Shown piece after piece: positions 53,580 to 63,540 of a stretch of DNA of 64,000 nt. The notes beneath the pieces are model-generated. The model made no database searches, was not told the origin of the DNA, and saw only the letters and a program-made list of their open reading frames with translations. Numbering within the stretch: position 1 is the stretch's first letter; every line of letters starts with the position of its first letter. The stretch comes from Microglena sp. YARC (Eukaryota > Chlorophyta > Chlorophyceae > Chlamydomonadales > Chlamydomonadaceae). The stretch spans positions 21,716,390 to 21,780,389 of the forward strand of contig CM039465.1 in NCBI GenBank assembly GCA_022414725.1, in the 5' to 3' direction. Made by a program: the position numbers and the translations under genes.

Positions 53580-56500
53580 CTGCAAGGGCACAGGAAAGGT
53601 GAGTGACAATTCAAATTCAAATTCAAATTTGCTTGATAGCAAGCTGTAAGAATACGAGAAAGGACAATGCGACAATTCGAATTTGCTTGATAGCAACCTG
53701 TAGGGGCATGGGAAAGGTATTTAACAATTCGAATTTGCTTGATAGCAACCTGTAGGGGCATGGTAAAGGTAGGTAACAATTCGAATTTGCTTGATAGCAA
53801 CCTGTAGGGGCATGGGAAAGGTATTTAACAATTCGAATTTGCTTGATAGCAACCTGTAGGGGCATGGTAAAGGTAGGTAACAATTCAAAATTGCTTGATA
53901 GCAACCTGTAGGGGCATGGTAAAGGTAGGTAACAATTCGAATTTGCTTGATAGCAACCTGTAAGGGCACGGGAAAGGTGTGTGACAATTCAAATTCAAAT
54001 TCGTTTGATTGCTACCTGCAAGGGCACTAGAAAGAGACCGAGTGCTAATGTAAGCAGGAAGGTGAAGGTGAAGGTGAAGTACAACTAGGTCCTCATTGAA
54101 CAGGAGACCTCCCAACAAGATTGAGATGAAGATATTGCAGCGCTTGATAGCAACCTGCAAGGGCACGTGAAAGGCATGTAACAATTCAAATTCAAATTCG
54201 CTTGATAGCAAGCTGTAAGAATACGAGAAAGGACAATGTGAAAGCTCAAATTTGCTTGATGGAAACCAGTAAGAGCTAGAGAAAGGTATGCAACAATTCA
54301 AATTCAAATTCGCTTGATAGCTACCTGCAAGAACATGAGAAAGGCATGTAACAATTCAAATTTAAATCCGCTTGATTGCAACCTGTAAGGGTAACAGGGG
54401 CAGAGCACTTATATCAGCATGGAGGTGAAGGTGAGGGTGTAGTACAACTTGGTTCTCCTTGAACAGGAGACCTCCCAACCAGATTGAGATGAGGATGTTG
54501 CAGCGCTTGATAGCAACCTGTAAGGGCACGAGAAAGGTGCGTGACGATCCAAATTAAAATTCGCGTGATAGCAACATGTAAGGGTAACAGGGACAGAGTG
54601 CCAATTTAAGTCGGAAGGTGAAGGTTGGTTCTCCTTGAACAGGAGACCTCCCAACAAGATTGAGATGAGGATGTTGCAGCGCTTGATCACAACCAGTAAG
54701 AACACGTGAAAGGCATGTAACTATTCAAATTCAAATTCGCTTGATTGCTACCTGTAAGGGTATGAGACAGGGACAGAGCGCTAACGTAAGCAAGAAGGTG
54801 AAGGTGAAGGTGAAGAACAATTTGTTTCTCCTTGAACAGAAAACATCACAACACGATTGAGATGAGGATGCTGCAGCGCTTAATAGAAACCTGTAAGGGC
54901 ACGAGAAAGGCATGTGACAATTCAAATTCAAATTCAAATTCGCTTGATAGCAACCTGTAGGGCACGGGAAAGGCATGTAACAATTCAAATTCAAATTCGC
55001 TTGATAGCAACCTATAAGGGCACGGGAAAGGCATGTAACAATTCAAATTCAAATTCGCTTGATTGCGACCTGTAAGAATATGAGAAAGGCACAGAGCACC
55101 AATCAAAACTTTTGATAGTGTTCAATGTGAAGTTCAATTACAATTTAGTTCACTTTGGAGAAGAAAATCATAAAAAAGCAGGAGTTGGCCAGGCCTCCAA
55201 ATTTTCAGAAAGGCCGATCGTTGTTGCTTCTGAGAATGGAGCTATAAAGGCATGATTCATGGCTATGTTTTTACCCATATTTTTAAGATAAGTGCTACCC
55301 ATATCCAAAGGATCTGGCCGGCATTAAGTTAAAGTTTGTTTCTTATGGGCCGTGCCGCCCCAATCCATGCAAGCTTTCAGGTCATTCTGAGCACCTCATT
55401 TAGAGGGGGGTGAGGGGGGGGGGGGGGGGGGGGGGTCACCCCTCAGATGTTTTGCTATTGTTTTACTCAGACCTCCAAATGACATTCTGAGACCACCATT
55501 TAGTGTTTGTTGACAAGGGCAGTTAATTGGCACAATTTTAGACCCAGAGGGGGTGTATGGGTGGGTGTATGGGTGGGTGTATGGGTGGGTAATGTGGGTG
55601 AGTATGGGTGGGTGAATTGGTGGGTATGAGCGGGTAAATGGTGATATTAATGGGTATGGGTGGGTGAATGGGTGAGTATGGGTGGTATGGATGGGTATGG
55701 ATGGGTATGGATGGGTGGGTATGGGTGGGTGAATGGGTGGTATGGTGGTGTGAATGGGTGGGTAATGTGGGGTATGGGTGAATGTGTGTGTGGTAGAGTG
55801 AGTGTGCGTGTGAGTTTGTGAGTGTGTGTGTGTGTGTGTCTGAGTTTGTGAGTTTGTGTGTGGGTGTGTGTGGAGGGGGGGGGGGGGGGGGTGAGGTGAG
55901 GTGAGGTGGGGTGGTATGTGTGTGAGTTTGTGTGTGGAGGGACGTATGGGTGTGTGTGTCCCCTACCCCCCCCACTAATGGGCTCCAGTTTCTGGCCGCC
56001 CCCTGCAAAGGTGAAGGGTGTCTACTGTACTTGGCAACCCAAAGGGGGGCAGAACTGAATTTGACTAGCACACAATCCCTGTGTGGGAATTCCAAGGATG
56101 CCATTGTGTGCGCCATATTGTAACCCCCCAGAATCCATATCTAAGTTTTTCAAAAAAGGGGGTATTTCTATTTAAGGGGGGGGGGGGGGGGGGGGGGGGG
56201 GGGGTCAGCCCTCAGGTTTTTAGGCAGGAGGGAGTGATTCTTTTCATACTCCATAATCTACAAAAAAACAAAATAATGCGTTGATTTGAATTGGTTATGT
56301 AACGGCCGAAGACGGAAAGCAGTCTTAAAGGCTGAAGCCATGTAAACAAGTTATATTTAAATTCAAGTGCAATGAAAACAACAACAAAAACTGTGCAATG
56401 AAAACAGCAACAGCACTGTGCAATATAAACAACAACACAAATGTGCAATAAAAATAGCAACAACAATGTTTAATAAATCAACAACACTGTTTAATAGAAA

Positions 56501-57001
56501 CAACAAAAACAACACTGTTTAATAGAAACAACAACAACAACAACAAAACTGTTTAATAAAAACAACAACAAGACTGTGCAATAAAAACAACATTGCATGA
56601 AAGAAGCTCACCACGTAAGAGACAAAGATATACTTGATGGCTTCCAAGAATAACAGCACCGCAGAAAGCTCCAAGCAACTGCCATAAGGGAAAGGGGTGA
56701 TAGGAGCAGCAGTTGTAAAAGCCTAAACCCTCTCCTCCTCTTTGCCCTTATCTCCTCCCCCCCCCCGTGTCCTGATTTACTCCGCCTCCTTTCCCCCCGC
56801 CCTCCTTTTTTTCTCTCCTCTAATCTCCCTTTCCCCTCCTTTCCCCAGCCCTCCCTTTTCTCTCCTCTGTTACCACCCCCCCCCCCCCCCCTCTATCTCT
56901 CTCCCCCCCCCCCCCCCCCCCCCCCCTTGCTCCTTTCCTCTCCCCCGTCATGATTTACTCTCCCTCCTTCGCCCTCTCCTCTGCTTCCCCTACCTTATGT
57001 T

Positions 57002-57033
<32 letters not shown>

Positions 57034-60000
57034 CCCCCCCCCTCCTTTCCTTCCCCCTGCCATGATTTACTCTCCCCTCCTCTTGCCCTCCCCTCTTCTT
57101 CCCCTCCCCTATGTTACCCCCACACACACACTCACCCCTTTTTCCTCCCCCCTGCCATGATTTACTCTCCCCTCCTTTGCCCTCCCCTCCCCTATGTTAC
57201 CCCCCACCTACCCCCACCCTCCACCCCTCCTTTCTCTCCCCTCTTCTTCCCCTCCCTTCGTCACCCCCCACCCCACCCCCACCCCACCCCTCCTTTCCCT
57301 CTCCCCTGCCATGATTTACTCTCCCCTCCTTTCCCTTCTGTCCCCACCAGTCCCCCCTGTCATAATTTACTCTCCTCTCCTTCCCCCTCCCTCTTCTTCC
57401 CTCCCCTATGTCACCCCCACCCCCAACCCTTCCTCTCCCCCCCTGTCAGGATTTACTCTCCCCTCCTTTCCCCTCAGTCTCCACCGTCCCCCCTGTCATA
57501 ATGTACTCTCCCCTCTACCCCCCTCCCAGTCCCCACCAGTCTCCCCAGGGCTGAGTTACCTGATTCCCAGAAGCCTCCAGAAGTGAGTGAGGAGCATGGC
57601 GAACATTTGGGGTGACTTGACAGCTAGGAAGATTGCGGCGGCTAGACCAATGACCAATCGCTGAATGGCAAAGTAGACCCACACCGAGGGGGAGTGCATG
57701 ATTCCAAACTGCGTGAGGTGAACAGCGTGGTATCAATTGGGTGGGTGGGTGGAGGACGCAGCTAGTGGGGGGAGAAGAGGGGCGAGGGGGGGCGAGGGGG
57801 AAGGGGAGGGAGGTGGGGAGGGAGGAGGGAAGAGGGGGAGGAGAGGGAGGAGGGGGGAGGGGAGAAGGGAGGAAGAGGGAGCTAGTGGGGAGTTATTCAA
57901 TCTGTCAGTCAGTAAGTCAGTCAGTCAATCTGTCTGCCACTCAGTCATTCAATCCATCAGTCAGTCAGTCAGTCAGTCAGTCAGTCAGTCAGTCAGTCAG
58001 TCAGTCAGTCAGTTTGTAAACTAAGATGTGTTCATGACTTTGTGGTTGGCTGAAGCGAAAGCAAACAGGATGGCCTCTTCATCCTCATGCACGACATCGT
58101 CATAATGCATGTCATTTAGTTATGTACTAGTACTGCTCACACCTGCAGGCAACACTGAGGCGGAGCCCGTGACTCACGAAAATACAAGTTTTGGGTGGAG
58201 CCCCTCTTCAAGGGGGCGGTATCCCCCAGGCTGGCCCAGGGTTACCCCGTTGTCTGTTTGGCCGCCCCCCCCCCTCACCCTCATCCGTGACATCGACATA
58301 ATACATGGCATTCATTTATGTACTGGTACTGCTTACACCTGCAGGCAACACTGAGGCGGAGCCCGTGGCTCACGAAAAAAATAGTTTTGGGCGGAGCCCC
58401 CTCTTCAAGGGGGCGGGAGCCTCCAGGGTTACCCTGTTGTCTGTTTGACCGTCCGACCGCCCCCCCCAGACGAAGCCTGACACGTCAGCCAACGGTCTTG
58501 TAACTAACTCGCTTCTGTTGCCACCTGTCGCTCCATTGCGAACACTCTCCGCCAACTTTTAGCGTAGCTTGCGACGCTGCATACAACTTGCTTTTATGGT
58601 GGTTGGTGGTTGGCCCCAGTGTAAGCAAACGGGCTGGACCCCTAAACCTCAGGCCTCTTAATTAAGCATACTATTGATTTATTCATCCAAGCTGTGCTCA
58701 CCTTATCCAGGCTGGCAGTGATACTCCACATGACAGCGACGCCAAGCTGTCAACAAGAGGGGCAGGGGACAAAAAGTCAGAAACAGGCATGGGCAGGGGA
58801 CGCCACGTCAGAAACAATTGTTTTTCATTGAATTTAGGAAAACACTGATCTAGAAGTGAGTTTAAAGAAAATGCATTTATAATGAATTTAGAGAAGTGGA
58901 AACACCCTGTCGGCAGAGCACACCCTCACCCACACCCACACTACTCTTGAGTTGGCTTTGAGCCGAGCTCAAGCGACCCCCCCCCCCCACACACACCTAC
59001 CCCCCCCCCCACCACCCCCCCCACTCCACCCCCCACCCAAACCCACACACCCCACCCACACCTACACCCACCCCCAATTTGGAGAAGTGGTAACCCCCTA
59101 TAGACAGAGCTTTGTTTTTGTTCAGCAAGGGTCTTCGAGTAGATTTCAGGGATTTGGTACTTTCCAAGGGTGGGGACCAAGTTCACGGATGCACTCACCA
59201 TGCGTAGGGTTCCGGGTTCCTGGACCAGCACGAAAGGAATACATTTGCGCACCCTTTTCTCCTCGAGCATGTGCAGGCGTGGGTTGGGTTGGGTTGGGAT
59301 GGGTTGGGTTGGATTGGTTGGGTTGGGTTGGGGGGGATAATTATGTATTTCCCAACGGTGCACTCACCATGCGTAGGGTCCCGGGTTCCTGGACCAGCAT
59401 GAAGGGAATACATTTGCGCACCCTTTTCTTCTCGAGCGTGTGCAGGTGTGGGTTGGGTTGGGTTGGGATGGGTTGGGTTGGGTTGGGTTGGGGGGGGGAT
59501 AATTATGTATTTCCCAACGGGTGCACTCACCATGCGTAGGGTCCCGGGTTCCTGGACCAGCACGAAGGGAATACATTTGCGCACCCTTTTCTCCTCGAGC
59601 CAGTGCAGGCGTGGGTTGGGTTGGGTTGGATTGGTTGGGGGGGGGGGGGGATAATTATGTATTTCCCAACGGGTGCACTCACCATGCGTAGGGTCCCGGG
59701 TTCCTGGACCAGCATGAAGGGAATACATTTGCGCACCCTTTTCTTCTCGAGCCAGTGCAGGTGTGGGTTGGGTTGGGTTGGGATGGGATGGGTTGGATTG
59801 GGTTGGGTTGGGTTGGGGGGGGGATAATTATGTATTTCCCAACGGGTGCACTCACCATGCGTAGGGTCCCGGGTTCCTGGACCAGCACGAAAGGAATACA
59901 TTTGCGCACCCTTTTCTTCTCGAGCGTGTGCAGGTGTGGGTTGGGTTGGGTTGGGATGGGTTGGGTTGGGTTGGGTTGGGGGGGGGATAATTATGTATTT

Positions 60001-62875
60001 CCCAACGGGTGCACTCACCATGCGTAGGGTCCCGGGTTCCTGGACCAGAACGAAGGGAATACATTTGCGCACCCTTTTCTTCTCGAGCGTGTGCAGGTGT
60101 GGGTTGGGTTGGGTTGGGATGGGTTGGGTTGGGTTGGGGGGGGGATAATTATGTATTTCCCAACGGTGCACTCACCATGCGTAGGGTCCCGGGTTCCTGG
60201 ACCAGCACGAAGGGAATACATTTGCGCACCCTTTTCTTCTCGAGCGTGCAGGTGTGGGTTGGGTTGGGTTGGTTTGGGATGGATTGGGTTGGGTTTGGGG
60301 GGGGATGGGTTGGGGCGTGTGATGGGGTGGGGGGCTTACTACTTATTTCCCAACGGGTGCACTCACCATTAGTAGGGTCCCGGGTTCCTGGACCAGCACC
60401 GAGGGAATAAAATTGTGCACCCTTTTCTTCTCAGGGGAGTGCAGAATTCCCGAGGAAACCGGCAACAGCGCAGACACCTCCCCTTCTATCGCAGACTGCC
60501 CAGAACAAGACCTGCGGCACTGCCACTGGTGGCCTAGGCCCCCATGGCCCCGACCCACGGATCGGTCGTCGGCGTCCAGGGCTTTCAAGCCTGCCATGCT
60601 GGCCCTAGATGACATCCCAAAGAGCCCGGCAAAAGTGTTGTTCCGGGGTACTGTCTTGGGTTCCTGGGTGGTTTGGCTTGTTTGGTTTGGTTTGGGCTAG
60701 GTTTGATTGGTTTGGTTTGGTTTGGGCTAGGTTGGTTTGGGTTGGTTTGGTTTGGGGGTGGGGTGCGGGTGGCCTAGGCCCCCATGGCCCACAGGTCGGT
60801 CGTCGGCATCCAGGGCCTTCAAGCCTGCCATGCTGGCACTAGATGATATCCCAAACATTCCGGCAAAAGTGTTGTTCCGGGATACAGAGGTTGGGATGGG
60901 TTAGGTTAGGTTGGGTGGTGTGGGGTGGTGTGGGTGATGTGGGGTGGGGTGAAGTGGGGTGGGGTGGTGTGGGGTGAGGTGGTGTGGTGTGGTGTGGGAT
61001 GGGGGTGGTGTGAGGTGGTGTGGGGTGAGGAGGGGTGGGGTGGGGTGGTGTGAGGTGGTTTGGTTTGGTTTGGTTTTGGGGTGAAGTTGGGTGGGGGGTG
61101 GGGGGTGCGAGCCGCGGAAAGAGGGGTGGGGGCATGCACACAGCTGAGCAGGGGCCATTGAGAAAGAGGGGGGGGGGGGGGGGGGGGCGTACCTGGATGC
61201 TGTCTCCAGGTGAGGAGGTGATGTGCGGTATGGAAGAGGTGGAGGACGTTCGGGACATAGAAGGGGAGGTGCCGCCGGTGGCAGAGGTGGCACTAGCTGT
61301 CCCGGTGGTTCTTGAACTCAGCAAGTAGCCTCCACATGCGACAATGCTCACTCCTGCAACAGGGATATGTGTGAAGGTGTGTGTGTGGGGGGGGTATGTG
61401 GGTGTGTGGTTATGTGGGTGGGGTGTGGGTGTGGTGTGGGGGTGGGTGGGTGTGTATGTGGGTGTGTATCTGTGTGTGCATGTGGGTGTATGTTTAGGTG
61501 TGTGTAGATATGTGTGAAGGCGTGGGTGGATGTGTGGGTGCGTATGTGGGTGTGTAGGTGTGTGTATGTGTGTATGTGTGTATGTGTGTGTATGTGTATG
61601 TGTGTATGTGCGTGTATGTGGGTGTGTGTATGTGTATGTGTGTGTATGTGGGTGTGCATGTGTGTGTATGTGTTGGTATGTCTAGATATATGTGAAGGTG
61701 TTTGTGTATGTGTGTGTATTTGTGTGTGCATGTGTGTATGCATGTTTGTATGTGTGTGTAGGTGTTTGTGTATGCGCGTGTGTGTGTGCGTGTATGTATG
61801 TGTGTGCAGGTGAATGTATGCGTGTGTATAGGTGTGTGAATGTATGTGTGTATGTGTGTGTAGATGTTTGTGTAAATGTAGGCTGAGCCAGCCACTGGGC
61901 TGGACTCCAAGATGTCAACAGGACTTGAGAGCTGATTCTGCCACCACACTCTTGAGTACAGATTGCTATCACATGGGTAGTACAAACACTACTACAGCAC
62001 ACTCCTGAGTACAGCACATAACCACATGGGTAGTACAAACAATTCTTCTGCACGAGGTTACTTTAGGTTTGGCTGGGTAGCAAGCCAGGGGAGCTGCCTA
62101 GAAGCTGCTGCTTTTAGCTGAAAAGAAAAGCTATGACTTGCAGCTCCTCTTCATTGGTCTCTAGTCCCATGTGGTTACATTCTGTACTCAGGAGTGTGCT
62201 GTAGTAGTGTTTGTACTACTCATGTGGTTACATGCCGTACTCAAGAGTGTGCTGTAGTAGTGTTTGTACTACCCATGTGGTTACATTCTGTACTCAAGAG
62301 TGTGCTGTAGAAGTGCTTGTACTACCCATGTGATCGAAATCTGCACTCAAGAGTGTGGTGTAGAAGTGTTTGTACTACCCATGTTTACTCCACCCGTAGA
62401 CGGTGATCAGCCTGGAGGCGGATTGACCATGTCGTCGAAGCAACAACAACTGCCCTGGCCCAGGTGCATATGCACCATGCAACTCACCTGCAACACCGGA
62501 GGGGGAGGGCACTTCCCCAACAAAGATGAATGCAGTCACTATCAAGAAGGCAGGAGTGAAGGACAAGTAGGGAATTGTGAGGGAGAGAGGGGAGAGGTGC
62601 AGTGCTCGTTGGTATAGGAGCTTGCTGTAGAGTAGCAGGGCTGAGGTAGATATGATCGCCAAGGTGAAGGGAACCAGTCTTTCATTGAATGTTACGTTCT
62701 CAAATCCTCCGGTGAGAAAGACGCCTGTGCATGCGATAAACGCATCCAGAATCGCAGGAAGAAAGACAAGGGCGAGCGTTGGAATCCCGACATTTGAACA
62801 GGATTTTCGAAAGACGTCAATGAGCGAGTGCGTGCAAGCAGCGCAAAGGGACAGAGCGACGCCCCTCCATATCAT
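53412..62875 (-). CDS. EamA/DMT-family membrane transporter, complete, seven exons
   Basis: Exons 62875-62488, 61353-61193, 60654-60367, 58746-58702, 57708-57560, 56678-56612 and 53579-53412 sum to 1266 nt = 421 residues plus stop, with every splice phase consistent and consensus donors (GTGAGT, GTACGC, GTGAGT, GTGAGC, GTAACT, GTGAGC). The protein has two EamA halves. Half 1 (about residues 1-140) includes LPAILDAFI and [20 protein letters not shown] with FVGEVPS. A Ser/Thr-rich hydrophilic loop (about 145-265) follows. Half 2 (about 275-411) includes [51 protein letters not shown] and [15 protein letters not shown]. Such proteins are about 10-helix carriers of small metabolites; the substrate cannot be read. 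The central loop is longer than in bacterial relatives. Confidence 0.85.
53581..55085 (-). repeat. Array seeded by acceptor and 5' tip of transporter exon 7
   Basis: About 18 copies, period 60-80 bp or more, of acceptor CCTTACAG or CCCTACAG with exon start GTTGCTATCAAGC (- strand), then GAATTTGAATTG. Four longer copies carry about 70 nt of exon ([18 protein letters not shown]) at 54095-54150, 54465-54520, 54635-54695 and 54835-54890, followed by ACTTCACCTTCACCTTCACC. + strand words: GCTTGATAGCAACCTGTAGG. Confidence 0.93.
55086..55540. other. Intron of transporter, no exon seen
   Basis: Apparently unique sequence with a G run at 55408-55434 (C run on the sense strand). No splice-consistent coding block. 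Confidence 0.55.
55541..55965. repeat. GGGTGTAT / GTGAGTTTG microsatellite
   Basis: ATGGGTGGGT and GTGTGTGAGTTTGTG units with a G run at 55876-55891. CACCCAT-rich on the transporter sense strand. Confidence 0.93.
55966..56302. other. Intron of transporter, G run
   Basis: About 150 bp of apparently unique sequence (55980-56130), then a G run of about 27 at 56178-56204, next to GTCACCCCTCAG/GTCAGCCCTCAGG motifs also found at 55434. Confidence 0.5.
56303..56365 (+). repeat. Hairpin module, diverged
   Basis: GGCCGAAGACGGAAAGCAGT then CTTAAAGGCTGAAGCC and AAACAAGTTATATTTAAATT. The stem bases differ (CAGTC/GGCTG) yet still pair with one G-T. Confidence 0.65.
56366..56600. repeat. ACTGTTTAATAGAAACAACAACA repeat
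   Basis: About eight units of about 30 bp, CTGTGCAATAAAAACA / CTGTTTAATAGAAACAAC, directly downstream of the donor of transporter exon 6 on the sense strand (TTGTTTTTATTGCACAG). Confidence 0.9.
56612..56678 (-). CDS. Transporter exon 6
   Basis: 67 nt. Acceptor ATGGCAG, donor TACGTG/GTGAGC. Encodes [20 protein letters not shown] then YV; the first base completes a Ser codon from exon 5. It corresponds to the EamA helix before the KRCNIL motif. Confidence 0.82.
56745..57545. repeat. C-rich tandem with ATGATTTACTCTCCCCTCC
   Basis: Units of 60-130 bp containing CCTGCCATGATTTACTCTCC and CCCTATGTTACCCCC, with C runs up to about 30 (57002-57031). G-rich on the sense strand. The GGGGTAACATAG edge of each unit recalls the donor GTAACTCAG of exon 5, but the match is too short to call a tip array. 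Confidence 0.88.
57560..57708 (-). CDS. Transporter exon 5
   Basis: 149 nt. Acceptor CTCACGCAG, donor ATCAG/GTAACT. Encodes [40 protein letters not shown] and THFWRLLGI: one clear helix and an amphipathic segment. Confidence 0.84.
57737..58020. repeat. GGGAGG-rich and CAGT tetranucleotide repeats
   Basis: [14 protein letters not shown] 57760-57885, then (CAGT)n at 57900-58010. Confidence 0.93.
58100..58384. repeat. 200-bp direct duplication with GGCGGAGCCC
   Basis: ATTTA-GTACTGGTACTGCTNAC, ACCTGCAGGCAACACTGAGG and CGGAGCCCGTGGCTCACGAA occur at 58115-58180 and again at 58312-58380, each followed by a GGGTGGAGCC / GGGCGGAGCC dispersed-repeat start. Confidence 0.8.
58385..58595 (+). repeat. 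Dispersed GGCGGAGCCCC repeat, copy 3
   Basis: GGCGGAGCCCCCTCTTCAAG to GACACGTCAGCCAACGGTC and TTGCGACGCTGCATACAACT. Highly similar to 5433-5650 and to the inverted copy at 31470. Confidence 0.82.
58702..58746 (-). CDS. Transporter exon 4 (45-nt micro-exon)
   Basis: Acceptor TTGACAG, donor GATAAG/GTGAGC. Encodes [15 protein letters not shown], the first helix motif of the second EamA half. Phase 0 on both sides, so skipping it would keep the frame but remove most of a helix. Confidence 0.84.
58970..59080. repeat. C-rich/CA tract
   Basis: CCCCCCCACACACACC and CCCCCCCACTCC runs, G-rich on the transporter sense strand. Confidence 0.9.
59100..60366 (-). repeat. Array seeded by 3' end and donor of transporter exon 3
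   Basis: Seven copies, period about 163 bp, of the last about 70 nt of exon 3 ([20 protein letters not shown] then RM) with donor CGCATG/GTGAGTGCA. Exon-end positions are 59199, 59368, 59531, 59683, 59856, 60019 and 60176; the true end is 60367. Between them are GGTTGGGTTGGG padding and a conserved ATAATTATGTATTTCCCAAC. The copies code for [11 protein letters not shown] where the real exon has [11 protein letters not shown], so the array has homogenised apart from its source. Confidence 0.95.
60367..60654 (-). CDS. Transporter exon 3 (loop and start of half 2)
   Basis: 288 nt, phase 0 on both sides. Acceptor AACCCAAG (weak pyrimidine tract), donor CTAATG/GTGAGT. Encodes [40 protein letters not shown], a Gln/Cys/Arg stretch, [20 protein letters not shown] and [19 protein letters not shown] is the usual entry of the second EamA half. 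The acceptor is the least certain junction of the gene. Confidence 0.78.
60660..60890 (-). repeat. Copy of the 5' part of transporter exon 3
   Basis: 60775-60885 repeats the first about 110 nt of exon 3 ([20 protein letters not shown] with [10 protein letters not shown]), separated from it by TTTGGTTTGGGCTAGG repeats. It has no donor, so it is a decoy or relic. Confidence 0.85.
60895..61135. repeat. GGGGTGGTGTG satellite
   Basis: TGGGGTGGTGTGGGGTGAGG words. ACCCCACCACACC on the transporter sense strand, like the CACCAC satellite before arabinokinase exon c. Confidence 0.93.
61193..61353 (-). CDS. Transporter exon 2 (end of half 1, Ser/Thr loop)
   Basis: 161 nt. Acceptor CTGTTGCAG, donor ATCCAG/GTACGC. 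Encodes [13 protein letters not shown], the last helix of the first EamA half, then [20 protein letters not shown] and a Ser-rich tail [18 protein letters not shown]. Confidence 0.85.
61365..61875. repeat. TGTGTAT / GTGGGTGT microsatellite
   Basis: About 500 bp of GTGTATGTGTG variants, ACACATAC on the transporter sense strand. Confidence 0.96.
61920..62395. repeat. Inverted clusters of a CTCAAGAGTGTGCTGTAGTAG repeat
   Basis: Two units in reverse orientation (61925-62045) and four in forward orientation (62165-62390) of a repeat of about 58 bp, GTACTCAAGAGTGTGCTGTA with GTGTTTGTACTACCCATGTG. They surround a GGAGCTGCCTAGAAGCTGCT dispersed repeat (62085-62140). The arms could pair. Confidence 0.88.
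62488..62875 (-). CDS. Transporter exon 1 (first EamA half)
   Basis: Start ATG at 62873-62875, the first in-frame Met of the first transmembrane segment ([20 protein letters not shown]). Donor TTGCAG/GTGAGT ends the exon at 62488 in phase 1. Residues 1-129 include about four hydrophobic segments and [20 protein letters not shown], the EamA helix-3/4 signature. No array was found at its ends. Confidence 0.86.
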
Positions 62876-63120
62876 GATTTACGTCTAGATGGAGTTCATT
62901 ACGCGAATAAGTCGCAGCAGTACTAAGTTAACTGGCGATTCGCCGTAAGGGGACGAGAGGTTCGAAATATGAAAACACTTCGGGTCACTGTTGGTCTCGG
63001 TTTTGTCGTGTGAGTCAGCCAGTCAGTTTTTAGGCGGTTGGAAATTCGTGCAGCAGTCAACCAGGCCCTTTGGCAGGACCTAACTATATAGGATCAACTC
63101 TAGTCTTACTGATAGAATTG
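62876..63120 (-). promoter_or_regulatory. 5' flank of the transporter gene
   Basis: Apparently unique sequence directly upstream of the start codon, likely 5' UTR and promoter by position only. No TATA box or other element is clear. Confidence 0.35.
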
Positions 63121-63540
63121 GTTCTAGAATTGCACCTATAACCAGATGCGACCAGATCGGCATCGGAAACAGGGCACGGAAACCATATCTCGGACAGGAC
63201 TACGATCGGAGAGCTGCAGTTTGACGCAGGCCTCCGGTCGCCTGATCCTGAGTTATGATCAGGGATGTTCAAACCCTGACTTTTCACTTCTCAAACAGAG
63301 ACACAGATTTTGTAGGGTCTGTTGCGTCACAAACGTAGATTTGTCTCATAAAACAGGAGGGGAAAAAAAGAAACCTTACCACATGCTTGAAAAACCCGAG
63401 GGCTGAAGTTCAAGTTCAAGTTCATGTAAACAAGCACAAGTTCAGATATGCAGATAACCCCAAGCGAATCTTCAATCAGCATCCTGCATGATTAATCAGT
63501 GAAGCGCAAGCATACATCTAAATATTGGGAGGAGACTTTG
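63121..63540. other. Intergenic, hairpin-module tail
   Basis: Mostly unique. At 63385-63425 AACCCGAGGGCTGAAGTTCA and AGTTCAAGTTCA are a truncated end of the hairpin-module family. Confidence 0.5.

Noticed and set aside
56742..57586. Pro/Ser-rich proteins
   Set aside because: C-rich tandem repeat in the intron between transporter exons 5 and 6.
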